In this document: positions 1-6,990 of the stretch, in pieces
Layout: each line of letters opens with the position of its first letter
How positions within the stretch are numbered: position 1 is the first letter of the stretch
NCBI GenBank assembly: GCA_012295275.1
Contig: CM022675.1
Coordinates: forward strand, 8,550,193 to 8,560,192
DNA length: 10,000 nt
Reading direction: 5' to 3'
Source: Chrysomallon squamiferum
Lineage: Eukaryota > Mollusca > Gastropoda > Neomphalida > Peltospiridae
The notes under the pieces: model-generated
Seen by the model: only the letters and a program-made list of their open reading frames with translations
Databases searched by the model: none
Told to the model about the DNA's origin: nothing
Position numbers and translations under genes: made by a program

Positions 1-652
1 TGATATCTTAGAAATATCACAGTTAATTTGTGTTCATATCTTTATAATGTCTAGTATTTACACATTTCAAAAACAAATATTTTATTTTATTCACAGAGTA
101 ACCCACAGTTTTCCAAGCATCTTTGTATCTGCAACTGTCAGAGCTGGTATAAAATACCCATCCAGGAATAAAACCAGCTACTGCAGTCATTAAATAAATT
201 TTAATTAACCATTAGAAATAATTTCGCTGCCAAAATTTTTAAAATATATTATTTGTTACAAGATGTGCCTCATCCTGGAAGAACTATAGAAATAGTTCAG
301 CATCTTGAGCTTAAATCCAAAGATATTCCTTAACAATTCTGAATATGTGAACTAATTCAAATGACTGCAACAAATAAAATATGTTTTGAGCTATATAAGC
401 CTGGAAATTTTATAAATTTACCAGATGCTTGACCACTTGACCAAATAGTGACCAGTGTGATGGTCACAGTTATAACTTCCCCAATATTTGTACTGACCTC
501 TGTGTTAGCAAGGAAACACTGAGTTATCGTAATTGAATCTCCTGTGTACATTTTTATCAGTTTAGTATGATGTCTGGCTATTATCTGCTTGTAATGTATC
601 AACAGTTCAATGTTTGCCACTCAGTGCCAAGATCAGCAGTGAAGAATTAACA
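1..652. other. Unique AT-rich non-coding DNA
   Basis: No simple repeat and no recognisable gene. A minus-strand frame across 357-620 stays open, but it opens with GTG, its first ATG is well inside, and its translation resembles no family I know. Small dyads are present: TGATAT/ATATCA at 1-19; a two-part stem at 259-307 (CAAGATG with CATCTTG outside, GAACTAT with ATAGTTC inside); and GTGACCA/TGGTCAC at 448-467. The stretch could be intron, intergenic DNA or decayed transposon. Confidence 0.6.
430..466. other. Cluster of four TGACCA/TGGTCA hexamers
   Basis: TGACCA occurs at 430-435, 438-443 and 449-454, and its complement TGGTCA at 461-466. The first two belong to an 8-bp tandem duplication (CTTGACCA twice, 428-443). 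The last two form a 7-bp hairpin with a 6-nt loop. These hexamers resemble nuclear-receptor half-sites (AGGTCA type). Binding is inference; four such words in 37 bp could be chance plus the small duplication. Confidence 0.3.
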
Positions 653-883
653 CTTTTACATTTTGGCGTTTACATGATTACATATGGCTTGGTAGTGAAA
701 AGTTTAAATTTTTACATTTTGGCTTTTACACGATGACATATAGCTTGGTAGTGAAAAGTTTAAATTTTTACATTTTGGCTTTTACACGATGACATATAGC
801 TTGGTAGTGAAAAGTTTAAATTTTTACATTTTGGCTTTTACACGATGACATAAAACTTGGCAATGAAAAGTTTAAATTTTTAC
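653..883. repeat. 56-bp minisatellite, about 4 copies
   Basis: The GGC word inside TTTTGGC recurs at 665, 721, 777 and 833, giving an exact 56-bp period. Each unit contains TTTTACATTTTGGCTTTTA, then a GATGACATATAGCTTGG block, then TAGTGAAAAGTTTAAATT. The two middle copies are essentially identical. The first differs at several sites (GCGTTTACATGATTACATATGG), and the last diverges after GATGACATA and stops partway. Homogeneous centre and decayed edges are typical of an array maintained by unequal exchange. 56 is not a multiple of 3, and no frame stays open. Confidence 0.95.
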
Positions 884-1124
884 TTCAAACAAAATAATAT
901 TTGAATAATATCAGTAACATCTGCAATTTAAAATTATATTATTTAAAAATATATATATATATCACAATGTATAAAATATGTACATAAAAGAAAGAATAAT
1001 AAATAAATAAAAAAGTGATTGATGATGTGGTATTGTGACAAGGGTGAAAATAAATAAAAACTTACATTTTAATATCCATATTTTTCACTGTTTCTTAATA
1101 AAATCCATTTCTGACTAAATCCTG
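884..1124. other. AT-rich spacer with short (AT)n
   Basis: AT-rich sequence without coding signal. It includes an (AT)7 run at about 949-962 and a short AAAT run near 1001-1012. Nothing else is recognisable. Confidence 0.6.
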
Positions 1125-1139
1125 AAACAAACAAACAAA

Positions 1140-1175
<36 letters not shown>

Positions 1176-1330
1176 AGCAATAATAGTAACAATAACAACA
1201 ATGAGAAAAAAACGAAAAAAAAAAATAAAAAAATAAAATAAAATAATAATAATAATACAATAATAAATAAATACATAATAAGTAAATAAATCAATCAATC
1301 AATCAATCAATTAATCAGTCAGTCAATAAT
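1125..1330. repeat. Compound AAAC/AAAT, AAT and AATC microsatellite
   Basis: Starts as AAAC and changes to pure AAAT (about 1138-1173). It continues as imperfect AAT/AAC and A-rich sequence (1174-1260), then AAAT again, and ends as AATC with AGTC variants (about 1288-1326). The order of one-base variants suggests successive expansions of mutated units. The long minus-strand Tyr/Phe/Ile-rich open frames here are by-products of the repeat. Confidence 0.93.
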
Positions 1331-1543
1331 TAAAACCAGAATTATAATAATAAATCAGACTGATATAATTTCTTATATTCATTCTCTAGTTTTGTTTCTT
1401 TTATTTTTCTTTAATATTACAATGCTTCAACAAAAATGTTTAACCTTCTAAGAAAAAAACAAAAAAAAAAAAAATAAAAAAATTACATGAAATAAATATC
1501 TATTTCGAGACTCATTACAACTTTCCTCCAAACCATAAATAAA

Positions 1544-1545
<2 letters not shown>
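1331..1545. other. AT-rich unique sequence with A-rich patches
   Basis: Mostly unique AT-rich DNA with an A-rich patch at about 1452-1482. An 11-bp dyad ATCAGACTGAT lies near 1364. No coding or RNA-gene signal was seen. Confidence 0.55.

Positions 1546-1576
<31 letters not shown>
1546..1576 (+). repeat. Poly(A), 31 nt
   Basis: An uninterrupted run of 31 A residues. It could be a retroposon tail or simple homopolymer expansion. The upstream sequence shows no recognisable tRNA-like A or B box or LINE open frame, so its origin is undetermined. Confidence 0.9.
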
Positions 1577-1578
<2 letters not shown>

Positions 1579-1623
1579 GAGGAATAAAAACAAAAACATT
1601 TAAAAATAAATTTAAAATATTTG

Positions 1624-1637
1624 GTTGCTATGGCAAC
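1624..1637 (+). promoter_or_regulatory. RFX X-box-like motif
   Basis: GTTGCTATGGCAAC fits the animal RFX X-box consensus (GTNRCC, 0-3 bases, RGYAAC) with one substitution, T for C at the sixth base. It is an imperfect dyad (GTTGC/GCAAC). X-boxes bound by RFX factors often lie within a few hundred bases upstream of cilium genes. Here the motif lies just upstream of a CpG-enriched block and a short open frame. Use in vivo is inference. The motif also contains an ATG in good Kozak context (G at -3, G at +4), opening only a 23-codon frame (1630-1701), and is followed by a splice-donor-like CAG/GTGAG at 1637-1644. Confidence 0.4.
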
Positions 1638-1694
1638 AGGTGAGAATAGCCTCAGTTTGAGAAAAAAAAAAAAGTATTTTGGTGAGGACTTATG

Positions 1695-1900
1695 TATCTG
1701 ACATGTCTTCCGAACTTAATCCGAAACTCAAATGCAAATCCTCTCTCAGCTTCTCTGCCTCCCTCCTTGGAGAGCTACAAATCTTCGCGAGATATCTCGG
1801 ATTCGCAGCGACAGCACAACTGGATGCGAATAAAGCCGGATTACAGTCCATTTGTTTGTTACAAGCAGCCCGCAGAAACTGCCAGATACTGGTCGCATGT
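1695..1900. promoter_or_regulatory. Local CpG-enriched, GC-richer block
   Basis: About half G+C, with 11 CpG dinucleotides between 1711 and 1895 (1711, 1722, 1786, 1788, 1798, 1804, 1809, 1827, 1837, 1871, 1894), against very few CpGs elsewhere. It contains a perfect 12-bp palindrome CGAGATATCTCG (1788-1799) next to a TCGCGAGA word (1785-1792). It has no simple repeats. It may be a small promoter/first-exon island, an exon, or a GC-rich transposon remnant. Confidence 0.4.
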
Positions 1901-1972
1901 GTCTACAGACAGAGTGTGCTGGTTGGTTACAGACAAAGTGTGCTGGTTACAGACAAAGTATGCTGGTCATAG
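1703..1972 (+). other. Short open frame entering the 38-bp minisatellite
   Basis: From the ATG at 1703 (G at -3) an 89-codon frame runs to a TAG at 1970-1972. Upstream the frame stays open to about 1679 but without an ATG. Residues 1-64 come from the CpG-rich unique block and have a balanced composition (starts MSSELNPKLK), unlike the repeat-derived frames of this window. The remaining residues (for example the RQSVLV words) are translated minisatellite. A second frame from the ATG at 1692 stays open to 2120, mostly through the minisatellite. A 12-A run (1662-1673) separates the strong-Kozak ATG at 1630 from this frame by one frame step. I recognise no protein family. It may be a first exon, part of an untranslated leader, or chance. 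Confidence 0.18.
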
Positions 1973-2395
1973 GCAGTCTACTGATTACAGACAAAGTGCT
2001 GATCATAGACAGTCTACAGGTTACATACAAAGTGCTGGTCATAGTCAGTCTGCTGGTTACATACAAAGTGTGCTGGTCATAGATAGTCTACTGCTTACAG
2101 ACAAAGTGTGCTGGTCATAGACAGTCTACTGCTTACAGCAAAATTGTGCTGGTCATAGACAGTCTACTGCTTACAGACAGAGTGTGCTGGTCATAGACAG
2201 TCTACTGGTTACAGTCAAATTGTGCTGGTCATAGACAGAGTCTACTGCTTACAGACAAAGTGTGCTGGTCATAGACAGTCTACTGCTTACAGACAAAGTG
2301 TGCTGGTCATAGACAGTCTACTGCTTACAGACAAAATGTGCTGGTCATAGACAGAGTCTACTGGTTACAGACAAAATCTGTTGGTTACAGACAAA
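1898..2395. repeat. 38-bp dimeric minisatellite, homogeneous core
   Basis: The word GGTCATAG (one GATCATAG) recurs at 1965, 2001, 2037, 2075, 2113, 2151, 2189, 2227, 2267, 2305 and 2343, so spacing is 36, 36, then mostly 38 (one 40). Each unit is two related halves: CTGGTCATAGACAGTCTA, then CTGCTTACAGACAAAGTGTG. Upstream (about 1921-1960) only the second type occurs, as 20-bp monomers. The dimer therefore arose from a 19-20-bp ancestor and was amplified as a higher-order unit. Six units hold the 11-bp dyad TAGACAGTCTA. The 38-bp period does not preserve reading frame. Confidence 0.95.
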
Positions 2396-2938
2396 GTTGG
2401 CTGTTTGAAGTCACAAAGTCTACTGAGTATTGGTTCTGTATCTACTGGTTACAGTTACAGACTGTAGATTACAGACAAAAAGTCTACAGATTACAGTGTA
2501 AACTGGTTTAAAAAAAAAAAAATTGATTGGAATCTAAATCTAGTGTTTACATACAAAGTCTACTGTTCACTAGACACAAAGTCTACTTTTTACAAAGTCT
2601 ATTAATCAAACATTCTACTGGTTACAATGTCTACAGATTAACAGACACAAGAGTCTACTGGTTACAGACAACATTGACTGATTACAGTGAAAATCTAAAG
2701 GCTACAGTCAAAGTGTACTTTTACTGTTCAGGTTGAATACAGTTACTAGTAACATTAAATCTGTTATTACTACTGGCAAAATGTTGTAAACTAATTATAA
2801 ACTATGTTATCTACTAATTACTGATGGTTACTGTTCCAGACAACGGTTATTACCTTACAGATAAAAGCTGGTGGTTTTTGGTTACAGATAAAGATAATTA
2901 ATAATGATTACACAGACAGACAACAAGTTACAGGTAAA
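2396..2938. repeat. Decayed downstream flank of the minisatellite
   Basis: The monomer words GGTTACAGACAAA, AAGTCTACTG and GATTACAG persist with irregular spacing and mutations (for example 2380, 2443, 2470, 2495, 2660, 2880). They fade until only isolated TTACAG words remain near 2900-2930. A 13-A run at 2510-2522 interrupts the array. A perfect 12-bp palindrome GTTACTAGTAAC lies at 2742-2753. The decay gradient points to an older, no longer homogenised part of the same array. Confidence 0.8.
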
Positions 2939-2978
2939 AAGCATTGTATGCACTGATTGCAAAACCGTTTATCTCTAT

Positions 2979-3129
2979 TAAATAAACAAACAGTCAAACA
3001 AACAAATAAACAAACAAATAAATAAAAATAAATGACAAAATGAATAAATAAATAAATAAATAAATAAACAAAAGTAAATAAATAAATAATAAATAAATAA
3101 TAAATAAATATATAAATAAATAAATAAAA
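2979..3129. repeat. (AAAT)n/(AAAC)n microsatellite
   Basis: Imperfect AAAC units give way to AAAT units with occasional AAT or AAAAT slips. It has the same family and orientation as the repeat at 1125-1330. The minus-strand open frame rich in Leu, Ile, Phe and Tyr across this region is a repeat artefact. Confidence 0.95.
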
Positions 3130-3140
3130 CGTTTTAAAAT

Positions 3141-3528
3141 AATGAAAATGGTGACAATAACAATAAAAAAAAAAAAAAAATTAATAACAAACAGTAATAA
3201 TGATGATGATTTAATAACAATAATAACAAAATTAATAACAGTAATATTAAGTGTCAATAACAATAATAATAACAATAATAATAAACAGTAATAATAATAA
3301 TAATAAAAATAATAAACATAGTAATAATAAATATTATAAGATAATAATAATAATAATAATATCTGTATTAATACTAACAACAATAATAACAATATTAGTA
3401 ATAATAGGAAGAATAATATTAATAATAATAACAACAATTATAAATATAATAATAATAGCAATAAAAATAACAACAATAACGATGTCAAAACTTATAATTA
3501 CAGTAATAAAAATAATAATAAAAATTAA
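3141..3528. repeat. Imperfect AAT/AAC trinucleotide tract
   Basis: Nearly 400 bp of AAT and AAC units with scattered AGT, GAT and A-run interruptions, including 16 A at about 3165-3180. Open frames on both strands give Asn/Ile/Thr-rich or Ile/Val/Leu-rich peptides and are artefacts of stop-poor units. Confidence 0.92.
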
Positions 3529-3756
3529 AAAAAAACGACAGAAAAAAAGCAAAAAGAGACAGAAGGAAAAAGGGTTTTTTGACTTTTTAAAAAAAAATAT
3601 AATTCTGTTTCTTCTCATGATAAGTTTTAATTGTATTAAGAATGCTCCATTTACTTGCAAGCTTGCTCTGATTTCCCAGTTGGCTAATTTGCAAAACAAC
3701 GAAATGCAATTTCGAAAGAAAGAAAGAAAAAAAGAAATTCCTTCCAACATGGATGC

Positions 3757-3757
<1 letters not shown>
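3529..3757. other. Purine-rich then unique spacer
   Basis: 3529-3575 is A/G-rich on the plus strand. 3590-3712 is unique sequence with no gene signal, ending in a small dyad CGAAAT/ATTTCG (3700-3714). A GAAA repeat follows at about 3711-3738. Confidence 0.55.

Positions 3758-3788
<31 letters not shown>
3758..3788 (+). repeat. Poly(A), 31 nt
   Basis: Thirty-one consecutive A residues, the same length as the run at 1546-1576. The preceding GAAA repeat and unique segment show no recognised retroposon body. The shared length is probably coincidence and may reflect assembly or slippage limits. Confidence 0.9.
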
Positions 3789-3790
<2 letters not shown>

Positions 3791-3860
3791 ACTAGTTCTG
3801 CAACTGACATTTCTACTAATCCTGGTTTCTCAACCTGCCTTAAAAGCTTTCATTGATCAG

Positions 3861-4100
3861 ATTTTTTTTTTTTTTGATTTTTTTTGGGGTGGTGGTGATT
3901 TTTAACCAGTGAGTATTTGGGTCTGGTGGGGGTAAAGTGGTTTGTGTGTGAGTTTTTTTAAGGTGGGACGAATGTTCGGTAGTGTGTTTTTTTTTTTAGG
4001 GTATACTTGGTGAGTATTTGGAGGGGTAATTTTTTAATGGTGAGTATTTTGAGGGGAGGTAATTGTTTCTAAGTGAGTATTTGAGTGGGTGATTGCTCAG
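3861..4100 (+). repeat. T/G-rich degenerate array with GTGAGTAT words, part 1
   Basis: GTGAGTAT occurs at 3909, 4010, 4040 and 4073, and a GTGAG variant at 3948. Each is followed by a G-rich segment (TTTGGAGGGG, TTTTGAGGGGAGG, TTTGAGTGGG) and a T-rich one. Spacing in the better-preserved part is 30-33 bp. Cytosine is very scarce on this strand. Repeated G runs, such as GGGG at 3886-3889 and GGGGG near 3928, give some G-quadruplex potential. It is an old tandem repeat of which only the GTGAGTAT core is well kept. Confidence 0.65.
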
Positions 4101-4157
4101 TGTGCTAAAATTCTGGATTTTTACATTATTCGTTATTTATGAGTTGTGAAGTGAAGT

Positions 4158-4280
4158 AATTTTTATTTTATTTTTTATATTCATTTTTATTTATATATTT
4201 ATTTATTTGTTTGTTTATTTTATTTTTATTTATTTTTATTTATTTATTTGTTTGTTTATTTTATTTTTATTTATTTATTT

Positions 4281-4313
<33 letters not shown>

Positions 4314-4315
4314 TT
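4158..4315. repeat. (TTTA)n microsatellite with 41-bp internal duplication
   Basis: TTTA units with TTTG and TTTTA variants. A 35-bp stretch starting at 4201 repeats at 4242, a 41-bp period, so a compound unit was duplicated in addition to single-unit slippage. It lies between the two halves of the GTGAGTAT array. Confidence 0.93.
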
Positions 4316-4327
4316 CATCAACTTTTA

Positions 4328-4349
4328 TTTTTTTTTTTTTTTTTTTTTT
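4328..4349 (-). repeat. Poly(T), 22 nt
   Basis: Twenty-two T residues directly before GGCTATGGTAAC. Together with the TTTA tract it may mark a minus-strand A-tailed insertion within the GTGAGTAT array, but no element body is recognised. Confidence 0.85.
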
Positions 4350-4384
4350 GGCTATGGTAACAAGCTAAATTTTTCAGTGATGAA

Positions 4385-4580
4385 TGTTTGTGGTGAGCAC
4401 ATTATTCACACATGAGTATTCAGTTGGGGGGGATGGTGAGTATTCACAACGGGTGGGGAAACTTTTCGGAGATGAGTAAAATATTTTGGTGGGAGAGGGG
4501 TACAGTCTGTAACTTCACAGTGATGAAATATTTGCTTTAAAAAATATTTTTGGTGGATGAGTAATTGGGTGGGGAAGAAT
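4385..4580 (+). repeat. G-rich degenerate array with GTGAGTAT words, part 2
   Basis: Continues the pattern of 3861-4100. GTGAG words lie at 4393 and 4436, TGAGTATTC at 4413 and GATGAGTAA at 4471 and 4557. Each is followed by G runs (seven G at 4426-4432, then GGGTGGGG, GGTGGGAGAGGGG and GGGTGGGG). Copies are more diverged than in part 1. The complementary strand is open over 4406-4648, but its translation includes repeat-derived Pro/His-rich sequence and no recognised domain. Confidence 0.5.
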
Positions 4581-5116
4581 TCTTCAGCTGACTCTAGGTA
4601 CGACTCTAGGAAAGTAATGGAAATTATTCCATCTGTCAATTTAATCAAGCAAGCACTGAACTTAATGCTTTCTTAATGACACCTTAATCCTTTTTAAAAA
4701 TCAACAGCTAATTACGAGTCAAACATCATTGGCAAAATTCACTGACTGTTTTTATATATTTTTTTGTTTTCTTCTTAAAAGCAAGTGCTTGACAGTCATA
4801 AATCAAAAATAATGTAGTTATTACTATTCAGAGATGAAAACACTATTAATAAATTTGGTATATGGGTTTTCTTTTTTTTTATAATGACTCTAAGAGAGAA
4901 AGGAAACTAGCTGCCAACTAGTTGTTTCTTTTACCAGTTGGCAGGAAGGGTTCTTTTATTATGGATTTGTAGTAGTTGTGAAAATATGTCCCTTAGTCTT
5001 TGATAAAAAAAAATTAAAAAGTTAAAGAGCTTTGGCTAGATTGGGAAATAAGACAGTTGCTGCAATGAACAGATTTGATAATGCAATGGATTATATCAGA
5101 TTGTATCTGATATTCG
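4581..5116. other. Unique AT-rich DNA with two hairpins
   Basis: No coding signal. CTGCCAACT (4911-4919) and AGTTGGCAG (4936-4944) form a 9-bp stem with a 16-nt loop. The overlapping pair AACTAG (4905-4910) and CTAGTT (4918-4923) could form a competing stem. ATATCAGA/TCTGATAT (5093-5113) is an 8-bp stem with a 5-nt loop. Confidence 0.55.
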
Positions 5117-5289
5117 AAATAATAACAATAATGATAATAATGATGATGACATGATGATAATAATGATGATGATGATGATGTTGATGATATAATTACAGCA
5201 ACAGTTATATTATTATTATTACAATTACCCAAAAATATATAAATAAATAAACAAAAATAATAATGATGATTATGATGATGATGATGATA

Positions 5290-5346
<57 letters not shown>

Positions 5347-5402
5347 GTAATAATAATAATAATAATAACAAACAACAATAATGTTAATAATAATAATAAT
5401 TT
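5117..5402. repeat. Compound GAT/AAT trinucleotide repeat
   Basis: 5117-5189 is AAT moving to GAT. 5206-5224 is TTA in the opposite sense. 5236-5250 is AAAT. 5252-5402 is GAT then AAT, with a nearly pure AAT run at about 5294-5346. The blocks on either side of 5190-5250 share the same AAT/GAT mixture. Poly-Ile, poly-Met and poly-Asn frames are artefacts. Confidence 0.95.
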
Positions 5403-5799
5403 TGGAAAAAAGACAAAAGAAGAAAATAAAGAACTAAATATTTCAAAAAAGCACTGATACTTTTTTCTTTCACAGTCTGGTCACAAATATTACCTCAAAT
5501 TCCATTTCTCACCACTGCTAGCAAATTACACTAAAACCATCTTTAAAAAAAAAAAAATTAAATTTTAAAAAACAGGCCATTTCACTGGTTATAATAGGTC
5601 ATGCCACACTTTTTAATAATTTTTTTTTTCAGATGGCATGTTCTAAATTAGCAAGTCATTTTCCTCAGACATGTAATATCTGTCGTATTAACTCAGTGAG
5701 ATAATCACATTACTGAATGCATGTCCTGTTTATTTCAAGTCGACAGCATGCACTTTAGGCAAAATGTCAACACTGGATGTTTTATCAAAGATCTCTGAA
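5403..5799. other. Unique AT-rich DNA with two 3' splice-site-like motifs
   Basis: A pyrimidine run ending in TTTCACAG at 5475 and another ending in TTTTTTTTTTCAG at 5632 fit animal 3' splice sites. After the first, a frame is open for 30 codons to a TAA at 5566. After the second, an ATG at once opens 23 codons (5633-5704). Neither peptide is recognised, and such short frames are expected by chance. No gene is called. Confidence 0.4.
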
Positions 5800-6415
5800 A
5801 GCGAATGTTCTTACAAAACAAATGTTCCTTGAAAGATAATGTTCTTACTATAGAAATGATCACGGAAAGTAAATGTTCATGAAATGAAATGTTCTTAGAA
5901 AAATTCGACAAAACAGATTTTTTTTTTTTTTTTTTTAAACGAAATGTTTTACAGAAAACAAATGTTCATTGAAAATTCTAGGAAAGTGAATGTTTTTTAT
6001 TTTTATAAATGAAATGTTTTTCAGAAAATAATATTGTAGTAAAGTGTATGTTCCAAGAAAACTATTGTTCTAAGAAATATGTTAATTTTGAAGGAAAATA
6101 TTCATAGAAAATGAATGTTCTTAAAAAACAAAATGTTCTCAAAAGAAGATGTTCTTGAAAATTAAATGTTCTTAGAAATGAATTATTCTTAAAAGCAAAT
6201 GTTATTAATAAAATATTACTAGAAAAACAAATGTTCTTGAAAAAAACAAATATATTCTCAAAAATAAAGTTTTCTCAAAAAATAAATGTCTTAAATTTTT
6301 GAAAGTGACTATTCTTGGAATGCAAATAGTCTAAGAAAATGAATGTCATCAAAAATTAAATGTTCTTGGAAATGAAATGTTTTCAGGAAAAGCTTGTTCT
6401 TGAAAGTATATGAAA
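5800..6415 (+). repeat. Degenerate 17-bp minisatellite, about 35 copies
   Basis: The core word TGTTC, or a close variant, recurs at 5806, 5823, 5840, (5857), 5874, 5890, then 5945, 5963, 5991, 6015, 6049, 6066, 6080, 6099, 6116, 6134, 6150, 6168, 6184, 6200, 6214, 6232, 6253, 6270, 6287, 6310, 6328, 6344, 6361, 6379 and 6395. Most intervals are 16-18 bp. A consensus unit is roughly AAATGTTCTTGAAAAYA. Copies are strongly diverged, and a 19-T run (5918-5936) interrupts the array. The TTC-nn-GAA spacing resembles heat-shock elements. The minus-strand open frame at 6309-6512 begins in this array and is not considered a gene. Confidence 0.85.
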
Positions 6416-6812
6416 TTAATGAACCAGGAATCCAGTTTTGAAACAAAGACTGCATTTTATCAGTTAGATTAAACGAAGAAAATTCTATAACTGATGTTCT
6501 CTTGCTTAGCATATTTAAGATTCCATCTTTAAAAGCTTGGCTGGCATTTTACAAACACATCACTTAATAACTGCCAGTCTTCTTCTTCATTTTATCTTTT
6601 GCATTCTTAAATCAGTTTGAATTTCTTTATTTGTTCAGAACTTATTTTAATTTTATTTTTTATTGGTTTTTTCTGAAGGTTTAATTCTTTATTTTTATAT
6701 ATTTTTTTTTAGTTTTCTTTGTGTTTTAAAATAATTGTTTAATGTATTTTTAATTTATTTTATGTATTTATTTATTGTGGGTTTTTATTTGTAATATATC
6801 AAGGAAGATAAA
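6416..6812. other. Unique then T-rich low-complexity DNA
   Basis: 6416-6589 is unique without gene signal. 6590-6812 is T-rich with imperfect TTTA and TTTTA units (for example 6760-6776). No coding or RNA signal was found. Confidence 0.6.
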
Positions 6813-6990
6813 TTATGTTATGTGTATGTGTGTGTTTGTGTGTGTTTGTGTATGTGTGTTTATCTGTATGTGTATGCATGTTATGTATGTCTGAATATGT
6901 TTGTGTCTATGGTGTATACATGTATGTTGTATATGTATGTGTTTCTATCTATGTATGTATGTATATATATGAATGTACATGAATGTTAAC
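6813..6990. repeat. TG/TATG alternating purine-pyrimidine tract
   Basis: Imperfect TG repeats (about 6820-6860) pass into TATG/TG mixtures and then TATG units with a TA run near 6955-6970. Long alternating purine-pyrimidine DNA of this type can adopt Z-form under supercoiling; that is general knowledge, not shown here. Confidence 0.9.

Noticed and set aside
357-620. Minus-strand 87-codon open frame of fairly normal composition
   Set aside because: It starts with GTG, the first ATG leaves about 64 codons, no family is recognised, and no splice or promoter context supports it.
1898-2395. 38-bp array considered as a coding tandem-repeat domain
   Set aside because: The period is not a multiple of three, indels of 2 bp occur between units, and every frame is stopped within a few units.
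1001-3129. Multiple AATAAA words as polyadenylation signals
   Set aside because: They are intrinsic to the AAAT microsatellites and carry no information.
1546-3788. Two 31-nt poly(A) runs as SINE or processed-pseudogene tails
   Set aside because: No tRNA-like A/B boxes, 5' element body, or target-site duplications could be found next to them.
2994-3856. Long hydrophobic frames resembling membrane proteins
   Set aside because: Produced by the AAAT/AAT repeats on the minus strand and the AAT/AAC tract on the plus strand; no domain is present and composition follows the repeat.
4406-4648. Minus-strand 80-codon frame
   Set aside because: Overlaps the degenerate GTGAGTAT array, and part of the peptide is repeat translation.
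5800-6415. Regular 17-bp repeats considered as a CRISPR-like array
   Set aside because: No conserved repeat separated by unique spacers; the whole unit is repeated and diverged, in a eukaryotic-looking context.
6309-6512. Minus-strand 67-codon frame with Phe-rich periodicity
   Set aside because: About half lies within the 17-bp minisatellite, whose reverse complement gives the F-Q-E-H-L-like words.
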